From Apiosordaria backusii (lineage: Eukaryota > Ascomycota > Sordariomycetes > Sordariales > Lasiosphaeriaceae): 64,000 bases of DNA. This document shows, piece by piece, positions 43,894 to 53,607 of the stretch (position 1 is its first letter; every line of letters begins with the position of its first letter). The stretch covers positions 1,426,001 to 1,490,000 of the forward strand of contig JAUKTV010000001.1 of assembly GCA_030549205.1 (NCBI GenBank), in the 5' to 3' direction. The notes below the pieces were generated by a model. The model had not been told where the DNA came from, ran no database searches, and was given only the letters and a program-made list of their open reading frames with translations. Position numbers and translations under genes: made by a program.

Positions 43894-45390
43894 TTAGAAA
43901 AGCTTAACTGGCACAGCGGTGCCAGTGGCAGAGGCAACACCAGAGACGACGGTCCCGTTGGCAGGGGTAGGGAATGGTGCGTCAGCGGTGACAGTGACGA
44001 CCTCATCAGGGGGGCAGGCCTCCTCCTCATCACCGCCCTCGACGACCTCCTCAGCGGGGGTGGTGACAGCGGCAGCCTCGTCAGCGGTGGTCGTGGCGGC
44101 AGCGCCGGTGGTGGCGGTGGCGGTGGCCTTGTTCTTGTTCTTGTTCTTGTTCTTCTTGGCCTTGACGGCGTTGTTCTTGCCGCCGCCGACGGTGACGAAG
44201 ACAGTGGAGACGGAGGCGGCCTCGGTGACGGTGACAGTGGCACCGGCGGCAGCAGCCTCGGTGACGGTCACGGTGAGGGCGGCCTCAGTGACGGTGACGG
44301 CGCCCTCGCAGACTTGGCAGACCTCGCAGGCTTCACCGGGGGCGTTGCCATTGCCGTTGCCGTTACCATTGCCGTTACCGTTGCCATTGCCGGCACCAGG
44401 GGTGACGACAACAGTGGTCTGGTTGGGCTGCTTGACGGTGACGGTGCGAGTGCCGGTGGAGGTGAGGGTAGCGGTGGTGGTGACGTCCTCCTCAGCAGCG
44501 GGGGCGGTGGTCTCACCGGCAACGGGAATGACGGCGGAGGTCTCGACGACGGGGGTCTCGCCAGCAGCAGGGGTCTCACCAGCGGGGTGGCCGACGGTGA
44601 CGGTCACAACGTTCACCTCAGTGGTCCTGATCTTGGTCTGGACCTTGGTAGTGACGACACGAGGAGGGGTGCCAGCGCCGCCGCCGCCGAGGGTGATGGT
44701 GACGACACGCTCGCTGGTAATGGTGTGAACGGTGGTCTGAGTCTCAGTGGCAGTGGAGACAGCGGTGTCAACAACAGGGGCGCCGGCAGGGGCGGTCTCA
44801 GCAGGGGCGGTGCCGGTGTTGGTGATGGCAATGCCAGTCCCGGTAACGACAGGAGCGTCAGAGGGGGTGAGAGTGCTGCCGGTGATGAGACCAGAGGAAG
44901 CCTCCTCAAGAACACTGGATTCGATGGCGGGGACCTCGGTGACGGGGCAGACGATCTCAGTGAGAACGACGGTGTTGGTGACGATCACAGTCTGCAGAGC
45001 CTCGGTGGGGAGCTCAAGAAGGTCCTCGGTCTTTGTAGGGCAGTCAATGACCTCGGCAGCGCAAGAGGTGATGGTAAGAACCTCAGTGGTGGAAACCGTC
45101 AAGGTGGTGATACCGGCCTGGGCAGCAGTGGTGGTGGCGGTGCCGTTGCCAGCGAAAGGAGCGCTGGTGACAGCAGGGTCCACAGCAGAAACACCGGTGG
45201 ACAGAGGAATGGCGGAGGAGAGGTCAGCAACCCCGGTACCCAGAGAGGTAGCAGCAACCGACTCGGCCGCTGAGCTGCTGGAGATGAGACCGGTGGTGTT
45301 CTGTCGTCTCCAGTGCATGTTGTATCTGGGGTGAGAGTAGGCGGTGCTGAGAGCGGCGAAAAGGCCGAGGGTAAGAGTAGCAGACTTCAT
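43894..45390 (-). CDS. Thr/Val-rich secreted low-complexity protein
   Basis: Single exon, 498 residues. The N-terminus (MKSATLTLGLFAALSTAYS) is a signal peptide. The rest is dominated by Thr, Val, Ala, Gly and Glu with many TVTV/TVTE units, which suggests an extended, O-glycosylated cell-wall or extracellular protein. A Gly-Asn repeat near residues 332-350 is encoded at 44342-44393. A short Cys motif (CEVCQVCEG) follows, and a Lys/Asn-rich stretch (KAKKNKNKNKNKAT) lies further on. Two more Cys-bearing sites, SCAAEVIDCP and EEACPP, are present. No C-terminal hydrophobic tail for a GPI anchor is seen (it ends VPVKLF). The family is not recognised; the strong codon bias toward C-ending codons suggests high expression. 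Long ORFs on the opposite strand are shadows of this bias. Confidence 0.8.
   Translation of the reverse strand: MKSATLTLGLFAALSTAYSHPRYNMHWRRQNTTGLISSSSAAESVAATSLGTGVADLSSAIPLSTGVSAVDPAVTSAPFAGNGTATTTAAQAGITTLTVSTTEVLTITSCAAEVIDCPTKTEDLLELPTEALQTVIVTNTVVLTEIVCPVTEVPAIESSVLEEASSGLITGSTLTPSDAPVVTGTGIAITNTGTAPAETAPAGAPVVDTAVSTATETQTTVHTITSERVVTITLGGGGAGTPPRVVTTKVQTKIRTTEVNVVTVTVGHPAGETPAAGETPVVETSAVIPVAGETTAPAAEEDVTTTATLTSTGTRTVTVKQPNQTTVVVTPGAGNGNGNGNGNGNGNGNAPGEACEVCQVCEGAVTVTEAALTVTVTEAAAAGATVTVTEAASVSTVFVTVGGGKNNAVKAKKNKNKNKNKATATATTGAAATTTADEAAAVTTPAEEVVEGGDEEEACPPDEVVTVTADAPFPTPANGTVVSGVASATGTAVPVKLF
44342..44393. repeat. Gly-Asn coding repeat
   Basis: Imperfect six-base units (GCCATT/GCCGTT/ACCATT variants on the + strand) encode an alternating Gly-Asn run on the minus strand inside the Thr/Val-rich protein. 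Confidence 0.85.
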
Positions 45391-47941
45391 CTTGACGGTT
45401 GCTATGGTTTATCTCTTCGAGTAAGTCTGATCTTGTTGATGTTGATGAAAATGTCAAAGTGCGCCGGGCGAAGTTGTTTGTGGAGAGTTGAGCTTTGAAA
45501 GAGCGAGAGATCAACTTCGCGGAAAAAAGAGCAAACACAGTTGCTGGTTGAGAGAATGTAGATACAAGAAAAACAGAAGCGAATGTCAGACAAGCAAAAG
45601 GAATGGTGCTTGACCGAAAGAGCGAAAATGAAAGAGTTTGGAAGAACGTGAAGACAACAAGAGGAAAAAGGGGAGCACAAAGCAAACGAGCCTGGGTGTG
45701 AGGCTTCTTATGAGGGGGTGCCCGGCACCATTTCGCAATCCACTTGAACCCCCAAGAGTTGTTTTCCGAGATTTCCATGGGAGCCTCCACCGAGGCATGG
45801 GGTGGATGGACCCATGTCTGTTTCCCAAGCATCCCGTCGTCGTCAACCGCCTGGTTCAAACCCCACCCTTAATTCAGCACCTGGCCTCGACTGCCGCGAG
45901 AAGGTTACTGGGTGGCCGGAAATCCAGGAGGCTCTGTCGTGACACCGACAGGGGTCCTGTCGCCAAGACCAGGGGCAGATGCAGGAACCGCAAACCTGAG
46001 ACGGGCTGGTATCCAATCATTTTCCCCAGCCAAGGCACCGTTATGGAAAAGGGGGGGCTTTTTCTTGTCTCCAACTTCTGAAGCAGTGACATCAGGTATG
46101 AACCCCGTTCTTCTTTCCCTCAGAAGTGAACTCGTTCGGTTTGTCCGTTCGAGCTCCAAACCGTGACAGCCGTGACAGCTTCAACTGTCAAGCATCATCC
46201 ATTTCCTGTCGCTATCAATCACATCAGTTGTCAATGCTCGACGTCCGTCCGTCCGGTGTCTTGAGTAAAAGCATGAAGATGGGGGCGGGGCAACGGCAGA
46301 GCGACCATCAATGATCAGCTGCTTGGTAGGGTAGCTAGGCGCAGTGGAAATCATCTTCAATGACAACCAGGAACGTGGGCATGGTGTCTGAGACAAGTGA
46401 TCGCCAATGCAAGTCTGGTACATACCTAGTATAACAGACATTAATAGTCCGATGGGTGCGTCTTAACACAATGTGTTGGTTAAACGCGAGACTTGTTTCG
46501 TTCGCCTATTGTTCTGGATCTTATTCGGAAAAAAAGAGGTAAAACAATCTCGAGGTGCAACCTCACCTCACTTTCCCTCATCAGGGAGTTTTACTCTACC
46601 CTTATTAGCATCCGTAGGCGCCCTCTCTCATACTCTCAAAATCAAGCAAACATTCTAATTCATCTTCCCTCACGTTTAACAAGTTCTATTTCCATCCCCC
46701 CTCCCTCCTCGGATCTTATTACCTTTGTGCAACAATCTCATCTCTTTTTTCCAATCCTCCCGATTATCAAGAATCGTCAACCGGCCTCGGAAAACATCCC
46801 CCTCTGCCCTGCCCTGCCCTGCCCAGCCCTGCCATGCCCAGCGAGCGACAAGGGAGCAAGGGTTGCAGTGAGAAAAGAGGGTGTTCCAAAACGCCCAACA
46901 AAATTCAGGATAGCACCACCGTGGTGGAGTGCCCGGGGTCTTGAAACCGACTCTCTCCTGGATGTTATCTTCACAGTAAATTCTCCTTTGCAGGCGGTTT
47001 GAGGACGGGAGCTAGACCCTGGTTTGTGTGTGTTCCATGGAACGAATGATACTCCCAAGCCTAGGTCTCATTGATCAGCGCTTCAAGAAACTCGTCCCTC
47101 CTGGTTCCCTCCTGCAAGGTGAAGTTCATGCGATCGCTCAAAGCGCGTCAATCATGGAAGGACTGGAAGTTTCTTCTTGGGCTTGAAAATGGGGGGATGG
47201 ATGTGTTGCATGATTGTTGTAGGGTCAACACACAGACAGTGATCCTCACCAAGCCCCCTCCCGTCCTTACCCAAGAGAAAATCCTGAACCTGGTTGGAGG
47301 CTATTTATGGTCGCGCTCTTTGTTCTATGCATGATGTGAATCAAGAGAGAGAGAGAAAGAGAATGTTTCGGAGATCGCATTGGAAAATTCTTGCTTGGAT
47401 GAGGGGATAGAACTGGAAGGCAGGAATGATTTGCACACTGCCCGCTCCCTTTTGCTCATGCTTTTTTTCCTGATCCCATCTTGAACCTGGAATTTACATA
47501 CTGACTGCTGAGTAAGATTTCGTTGTAAAGTCGATCATCGTTCGGCATTTAGGTGGCGTGAGCGGGTAAGATCGCGGGTATGATGGGGTCGCTTGGATAG
47601 ATAGGTCTGGCCTGGCTCGGTCGGGAGATGGGCTGTCGATGAATGTATGGAAAGTGCAAACCTTCGGATGGGTAGGTTGTCAGCGTGGGGGCCGCTGTGG
47701 GTGTGTTGATCGTTCCGATTGTCAGTATAGTGGCTGTGAGCATAGTGACCTCTGGACATAACAATGGTATAGCTCATATTTCTTGCCTATATATACATTT
47801 GACCCATCTCTTGGCCAACGAACCTTGGTATCTCAACCACAACCTCCTCCTTCCGTTTGTGCTAATGACCAATTCAAAAAACCATGCAGATGCATATATA
47901 CACACGTCTACTGATATACAACACCGTCTCCCAAGGTTATA
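45391..47941. other. Intergenic region with short repeats
   Basis: About 2.5 kb. The left part is the promoter and leader of the Thr/Val-rich protein gene. A GCCCT pentamer array occurs at about 46805-46832 and a GA-rich run at 47345-47362. The ORFs present overlap on both strands and none is recognised. Confidence 0.5.
46805..46832. repeat. GCCCT pentanucleotide array
   Basis: Three to four perfect GCCCT units are followed by variants (GCCCA, GCCAT) in an intergenic pyrimidine-rich region. Confidence 0.75.
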
Positions 47942-50341
47942 CTATGTATACCCCAACAGCAGCGAAACCTGCCTACTCAACTGCGTCCCAAAACCCAGGT
48001 CAAACGCCACCTTCGCCCTCTTCTCCTCCTCAACCATCTCAACCTGGAAATCACACAGATACCTCGAGAAAGTCCAGGCAAGATTCTGCCAGTGCATATC
48101 CCCCGACTGCGCCAACCTCGGCTTCAACTCCGAGATATACCGTGCCGGCAGCGCCTTCGCCAACGTAACCTTCATCTCCAGCTCCAGCTTCTGTGCTTCC
48201 TTGAATATCCCCGCAATCTCATACTCCACCGTTCCCGGTGTCGCGAACCGCAGCGCGTCGCGGAACCTTTTGGTGAATGGTATCGCTGGGTTCAAATAGC
48301 CTTCTGTCCTCCTCAATGCCCCAAACCTGAACCTCCTGGCCAACCACACGCAAATACCGTGCTCGGCTTGCTCGCGCCACCTTTGTGTGAGGTAACATTG
48401 TCGTTTTATCGCGTTGATGGTCTCCCGGGCCTGTATTCTATTGAGGTGTTCAGCCTCTGACCTGTGCCGTTTGGCAATGTTGTCAACGATGGAGCTGGCC
48501 CGATCGATTCGGTCGACTGTCAGAGGATCCCCGGAGCACAAAATGCTCCGCACTCTCTTCATTGTGTACTTTTCAAAGAGAAGGTTTGACTGAATCTCCT
48601 GAATCCAGAGGGCCGTCTCAAGATGCCGTAGCCTTCGGTTACCAGCCTGGAGCCAATAAGTGTCCCGTTTGTGAATCCACAACGACTTTGTCGTGGCCAA
48701 GACTCTCCTGAGCTGCCTGGCAGATGAATACTTTAGCAAAGCTGGCCGCTTCCCGTCTCCCGAGCCTAGAAGCAAAAATGTGGTCTGGTTGAGTTTCGCG
48801 AGATGACCCAGCATGAGCGCTTTGGCACTCACCCAGTCCCCATTCGCCACGATGATCTCGCATAACCTCTTGAATAGATCCGCATTGGGGGTCCAGCTCT
48901 CGTTCAAACAAGCACGGAAGAGCTGGACAGCATCCAGTGTCCTTTCAAAATCCAGTAACCCTTCACTGATAGCTTCCATGGTAGGCTGGCTCAACGGAAC
49001 GCGCTGGATGTAGTATCCCCGTATCCTAGCCACATCTCCCTCGACAGCCCATCTGAGGCGGTGTATCCGTTGGTTGCGATCTCGTTTGTAGTGTGAGACC
49101 CGCACCCTCCGACGTATTCTAATGCCCCGTGAATCGTGCCCAAAAAACCGCCGAAGGATGGTATAGAAGCCTACCATGTCATGGCTAGCCCGATAGTGGT
49201 ACAGCAGGCACAGGAGTGTTGCCTGTGTCGGTCGGAAACGGCTCACGTTCAAAAACGAATCCACCACCGCCTGGGCCAGCTCGTGCTCTCCAAGATTTGT
49301 GAACCACCAGATCAAATTGTTGTAGTTCTGAATCGAGGGAGAAACTTTGCAGGTGAGAATATTGAAGCAAATCTTGAACACGAATCTTTCTCTGCGCCAT
49401 GGGTTAAACATGGAGATAACTTTCATGTTGGCTTCGTTCAAGCGAGTCCTCTGCGCGGTGGCACCGTCTGCGTCCAGGAAGGTGTCCTTGTAGCGTGGAT
49501 AACCGTCCGATCTCAAGAATCCGATCATTGTCTGTGCTGAGTCGGGACTGTTCAGAGCTGGGTGTGTGCCTGGTGCTTCTTTCTCGGTTTTCCAGTATGC
49601 CACTTTAATAAGACGATCAACCAGGCTGTTAACCATGGCGGCCGTTTTTATTCTGGCTGCCTTGGTTTCTGGCTCGGGTGTCAAGGGCTTCATCATTGCT
49701 TCCTCAGCCGCCATGGCCTTACTCAAGTCGCTCAAAGTCGCAAACCCTGTTGCCGGTCTTCGTAATTTGGCTGCTTTCTGATATGGTGCAACAATTCGTG
49801 TCTTGCATATCGTGTTCAGAACATACCGTAACGTCTGCGGCGGTCGTGGTGGCTTCTCTTGCTCGGGCCGGGGCCGGGGTAATGGTCGTCGTCGACGTCC
49901 AGGCTGGCGATGCTGCTTGGGCGGTGGTTCAAGAGTCTTTTCCGGGAATGTGGGCGACGAGAGTTGCTGGGCGGCCTCTGCAATGAGTTCTCGAGAAGGC
50001 TCCGGGGCCTCATTAGCTTGACCCATCTCCAAGCTGTGTCCATTCGCCTCGGCAAGCGCAGCTAAGCTCTGCTTCGTCTCTTCGATCTTCTGGTCGAGCT
50101 CTCGTCTTCGCCGGTCCTTCTGGCCGGCATCTAATACGGCGGCTGTGGCCATAATAGCCGTGTAACAGGCGGTAAACACATCGCTGGCCAGGACCTTTCG
50201 GCGTCCGCTGGTTTGGGCGCTGGTCATCAATGGTGTCACCCTTGTCATCGGTGACTGTCGGGCGATGGTGTTTGCGGTTCGATGGCACGCCCGACAGTGG
50301 CAGCCCTGCAGCCGGGCTGCCATTGACCAAAGGCTTGTCAT
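47942..50341 (-). CDS. Probable mitochondrial PPR-like helical-repeat protein
   Basis: The frame is open for 838 codons from 50458. I prefer the ATG at 50341 (799 residues), because the sequence from there (MTSLWSMAARLQGCHCRACH, continuing with Arg and no acidic residues) looks like a mitochondrial targeting peptide, while the upstream 39 residues are acidic and polar. The central part is all-helical with PPR-type spacing, for example NYNNLIWWFTNLGEHELAQAV, then FRPTQATLLCLLYHYR, and later DAVQLFRACLNESWTPNADLF with RLCEIIVANGDWVSAKALM. The C-terminal third is very basic (RVSHYKRDRNQRIHRLRW, QARETINAIKRQCYLTQRWR). Fungal proteins of this kind act in mitochondrial RNA maturation or translation. 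No exact orthologue is recognised. A GT..AG pair at 49782-49830 was considered as an intron but would break the frame. Confidence 0.75.
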   Translation of the reverse strand: MTSLWSMAARLQGCHCRACHRTANTIARQSPMTRVTPLMTSAQTSGRRKVLASDVFTACYTAIMATAAVLDAGQKDRRRRELDQKIEETKQSLAALAEANGHSLEMGQANEAPEPSRELIAEAAQQLSSPTFPEKTLEPPPKQHRQPGRRRRPLPRPRPEQEKPPRPPQTLRYVLNTICKTRIVAPYQKAAKLRRPATGFATLSDLSKAMAAEEAMMKPLTPEPETKAARIKTAAMVNSLVDRLIKVAYWKTEKEAPGTHPALNSPDSAQTMIGFLRSDGYPRYKDTFLDADGATAQRTRLNEANMKVISMFNPWRRERFVFKICFNILTCKVSPSIQNYNNLIWWFTNLGEHELAQAVVDSFLNVSRFRPTQATLLCLLYHYRASHDMVGFYTILRRFFGHDSRGIRIRRRVRVSHYKRDRNQRIHRLRWAVEGDVARIRGYYIQRVPLSQPTMEAISEGLLDFERTLDAVQLFRACLNESWTPNADLFKRLCEIIVANGDWVSAKALMLGHLAKLNQTTFLLLGSGDGKRPALLKYSSARQLRRVLATTKSLWIHKRDTYWLQAGNRRLRHLETALWIQEIQSNLLFEKYTMKRVRSILCSGDPLTVDRIDRASSIVDNIAKRHRSEAEHLNRIQARETINAIKRQCYLTQRWREQAEHGICVWLARRFRFGALRRTEGYLNPAIPFTKRFRDALRFATPGTVEYEIAGIFKEAQKLELEMKVTLAKALPARYISELKPRLAQSGDMHWQNLAWTFSRYLCDFQVEMVEEEKRAKVAFDLGFGTQLSRQVSLLLGYT

Positions 50342-50704
50342 CCTCGGGGCATGCCGGTCGAGCTGTGTCAGGTCCGACTGAGTGTCTGGTGTTGTCGTTG
50401 GGCAATCTGGTGGGCTGATTTCAGTGTTTACCTGCCCTGAGCTTTTTGTGACTTCCAATTGAGTTGAGCAATTCCGACGACATGGGGCCCGAGCTCCTAT
50501 GCCGAGCTGTGTAATTGGTGCGTAATACGGTAATTACACGAGCTTGGTGTGGGGGCCCCGCAGTGTCAACACCAGCGGGGCAGGAGTGCCCCTCCATCGA
50601 TCGCATCCATCACGAGAAGCTCATCCTTGTGGCAGCTGTCCAAGCTTCTTGCATTTACATTCACTCATATCCTTGGCAGGGTAGATTACATCGAAGCTCA
50701 CAAT
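50342..50704. promoter_or_regulatory. Short divergent promoter
   Basis: About 360 bases between the PPR-like gene (-) and the DUF866 gene (+). It includes the in-frame extension of the PPR-like ORF to 50458. No specific site is identified. Confidence 0.4.
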
Positions 50705-51310
50705 ATGTATGCCCTCACACTCACAGCAGAGCTCTCCGGGTACGCTTTGATCTCTCTCTTTCTCTCTCTGTCATGAGCTCATGAGCTGACATCTCATATA
50801 GAGTAACAAATCTCCGTCCAACCGACACCAAAGAACACCCTTTTTGGTACACCTTCAAAGTCCAATGCACCTCCTGCAGAGAAACCCACCCCAAGCCCAT
50901 CGCCGTCAGCCGATTTGTATGATCCTCTCTCACATCATGTATGTTCACCACTCAAGATGCTTACACCCTCACTACAGGAAGAAAACGAAATGTCCGGCTC
51001 CCGCGGCGAAGCCAACTTCGTCTGGCGGTGCAAAAACTGCAAGCGTGAATCCTCAGCCTCGATCCAAGCCGCCCCGACACCCTACGAGCAAGGCGAGCCA
51101 CCCAAAGCCCAAAAGATCATCACCTTTGACTGCCGAGGGCTAGAATTTGTGGAATTCATTCCCGAGGGTGAATTTGAAGTTGATGGGCTCGAGTCAGGGA
51201 CAAAATTCACAGGCGTGGAGCTCAACGAAGGGGAGTGGTTCGAGTATGACGAAAAGGCCGGGGATGAGGTTAGTATCAAGGAGTTGAAGTGGGATATTGT
51301 AAGGGCTTAG
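50705..51310 (+). CDS. DUF866 (CZIB/C1orf123-type) zinc-binding protein
   Basis: Three exons (50705-50739, 50802-50916, 50978-51310), 160 residues, which is the standard size of this eukaryotic family. The joins give MYALTLTAELSGVTNLRPTD and AVSRFEENEMSGSRGEANFV. Two CxxC motifs, CTSC and CKNC about 34 residues apart, form the zinc site. The family's beta-sandwich signature FDCRGLEFVEFIPEGEF and the C-terminal GEWFEYDEKAGDEVSI are visible. The molecular role of this conserved cytosolic family is poorly defined. Introns are 62 and 61 nt with standard ends. Confidence 0.93.
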
Positions 51311-51528
51311 AAGAAAATTTCAAGTTCATAATGATGAAAAGTATCAGCCCACTTTCAAGGAAGCTTAAATGTTGTGTCTTATTTGTATCGTAATAATAGA
51401 CCAGTCTTTCTCCCAAACTCCGAGCCCAATCCAGACCCTATGCTTTTTATGAAAACGCTTTTCATGAAAATCAGCAACGCCCTTCTGCCACTCTCTCTGT
51501 ATTCAACGTGATCCATCTTCTTCTGAGT

Positions 51529-52722
51529 TCATTCCCCATTAGCCGTCCTCTTCCTCTTAGCACTCGGCGACGGAGCCAATCCCACAATACCCGGCTCCAG
51601 ATTCAACCCAGGCGGTATCTTGATCAGGTTGTAATCCCCCAACGCCAGTTTATTCCCGCAAGTCAAGCACTCCGCATCTGGCGGCGGCTCGCAAAAGATA
51701 CTCAGGCAGATACTGCACACAAAACCCGTGTCCACCACGTTCCTGTGGCAGAAACACGCAGCCCTGAAATCTACCGAGTCCGCCGCTGGGGTAAACAGGC
51801 ATTCCGCTACTGGCTTCTTTAACTCGTCTCCTTCCCTCTTTTTTGTTGCCTTGGGCTTGCCTAAAAGTGCCTTTGCGTCGTTGTCGTCTGCTGAGTAGGT
51901 GTTGGAGGGGGCGCTACCGACCCCGAAGCCAAACATGAGATATTGTAAAAGACCTTGCGGCTCGGCGGCGCGGATGAAGGTGCCTCGGGTTATGAAAGAG
52001 GCTTGCTCGAGGAAGGTGGCGTTGCCGCGGAGGGCGAGGGTATCGATTGCGATGCGGGACATGGCGGCTGCAAAGACGGCGTTCATGGTTGGGATGTACT
52101 GAGAGGCGGCGGAATCGGAGACGGAAAGGACGAGAATGCGGGCGTGGAAGCCAGCTAGGCCGCCGGTGGTCGCGGTTGTCGCTCCCGGGGCGGTAGTTCC
52201 GGTGGTAGGGTTTGAAGGCGCTTGGGATGCGGTATAGGAGAGGGCCGTCTTGCTGATGTGGGCTAGGGCGAGGGTGAGGGCGCCCGAGATCTGGGTTGTG
52301 GTCTCGTCGAGGTCCGGTACTATCGTACTCCCGATAAGACCACGAAGCGAAGTCAGGAGAGAGTGTTCAATTTGGGCATATTGGGGGTATTTGTTGGCTG
52401 AGTTCAAGAAGCCGTCGGTTTTACTGCCGGCGTCTCGCATCTCGACATCTTCGGATGGTGGTTTTGGGGGCGTTGGGTACAGCCATATCGCTCGGTTTGT
52501 ATGCGCGGCTATGATCGCCACTTGGTTCGAGTTGCTGAATGCTAGATGTGAATTGACAAATATGAGAATATTGGCAATGGCCTTTGAGAGTGGCAGAGCC
52601 TCGCCGAGCGCCGCCCATGCTCGTGGATTCGTATCGATGATGATGGTCGTCAACGAGGGCACATCGTCGGCCTTGTAGACCTCGTAGTGCTCGGAGGCGT
52701 CCACCGCATCCTGGGCGCTCAT
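51529..52722 (-). CDS. TFB4: TFIIH core subunit TFB4 (p34)
   Basis: Single exon, 397 residues. Tfb4 is part of the TFIIH core, used in RNA polymerase II initiation and nucleotide excision repair, where it pairs with Ssl1/p44. The N-terminal von Willebrand A-like domain has LTTIIIDTNPRAW, ILIFVNSHLAFSNSNQVAII and ARILVLSVSDSAASQYIP. The motif SFITRGTFIRA and LLQYLMFGFG follow. The C-terminal zinc-binding region has CFCHRNVVDTGFVCSICLSIFC and then CLTCGNKL. A nuclear-type basic patch (AKRKR) ends the protein. A Thr/Gly/Ala-rich insertion (TTGTTAPGATTATTGG) sits in the A-domain loop. The gene converges with the DUF866 gene and diverges from CRO1. Confidence 0.95.
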   Translation of the reverse strand: MSAQDAVDASEHYEVYKADDVPSLTTIIIDTNPRAWAALGEALPLSKAIANILIFVNSHLAFSNSNQVAIIAAHTNRAIWLYPTPPKPPSEDVEMRDAGSKTDGFLNSANKYPQYAQIEHSLLTSLRGLIGSTIVPDLDETTTQISGALTLALAHISKTALSYTASQAPSNPTTGTTAPGATTATTGGLAGFHARILVLSVSDSAASQYIPTMNAVFAAAMSRIAIDTLALRGNATFLEQASFITRGTFIRAAEPQGLLQYLMFGFGVGSAPSNTYSADDNDAKALLGKPKATKKREGDELKKPVAECLFTPAADSVDFRAACFCHRNVVDTGFVCSICLSIFCEPPPDAECLTCGNKLALGDYNLIKIPPGLNLEPGIVGLAPSPSAKRKRTANGE

Positions 52723-53607
52723 CCTGTCAAGCTGTTCGCGCTGCGCGGCGCGGTGCTTGAATAGAGTTGCCCGTCAGCTTAATGATATTAGGAGGATCCT
52801 ATCTCGGTGGAGGGGTTGTGTCGGAGGGCGGTGGTTTAGACTGAATGCTGTACGTCCTGCTCGCCAAGGCACAATTCGTTGATAAGAAACGGCCGTAGTG
52901 GTTCCATTCGATTATTGTATATTTTCAGTGGGTCGTTTTCTCTCTCGATGTCAAGGTCGGAGTATTCAATTCAAGCTTGGCGCAAAGTGATGTGCCGTCG
53001 CGTATTCTCAGGCTCAATTGCAATGGAACGCGTTTCGAAGATAAAAAAGTCAAGAACAAACCCTGGTCAATCCCAGCTGGAATCGCGCCGCCACGTGAGG
53101 CTAAGACCGCTTCGGGGCGATGCCCCTCCAAGAAAGATGGCGCTAGGCCTGTCTGGGACGCTATACATGGGGGTGGGGTGCAATCAGATGCTCAAGGAGA
53201 GAGCTCGCAGAGGGGCAATAGCTTTCCCCAGAAGAGCACTCTTTCCCGTGTCACGACAGATTCCAGGTTAACTTTCCATACTGACGGGAACCCGACACTT
53301 TGTCACGTTACTGACTGTAGCCAAACTCCGGGTCCGCCAATCCTCGCCTTTTAATCGTCACTCTGTTCCCGACATCTGCGGTTGATAAGCACCCAAATCC
53401 TATCCTACATCTGATCTAGATTCATCTTATCTCCCCTATTTACTCAGTATACACCAACATCTCGTCTAAGATCTGGCATCCATCCAACCAAGACCTCCTC
53501 GCCACCGACCCAAGTTAAAAATCTCTATCCTCGCGCAGCCGACGCGTGCACAAGACTGCAGCTAGACATCATCATCACACAGCACACTTCCACAGCCATC
53601 AGGTAGC
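52723..53607. promoter_or_regulatory. Divergent promoter between TFB4 and CRO1
   Basis: About 885 bases between two divergent start codons. ORFs inside overlap each other without domains. CT-rich sequence (53340-53600) likely forms the CRO1 leader. Confidence 0.45.

Noticed and set aside
43919..45273. Long plus-strand ORFs (269, 319 and 195 codons) opposite the Thr/Val-rich protein gene
   Set aside because: They are mirror frames created by the codon bias of the minus-strand gene. They consist of Gly/Ser/Asp or Val/Thr runs, overlap each other, and have no domain. The minus-strand product has a clear signal peptide.
49782..49830. Intron in the PPR-like gene (GTATGT ... CAG on the minus strand)
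   Set aside because: It is 49 nt long, so removing it shifts the frame, while the unspliced frame continues with sensible protein on both sides.
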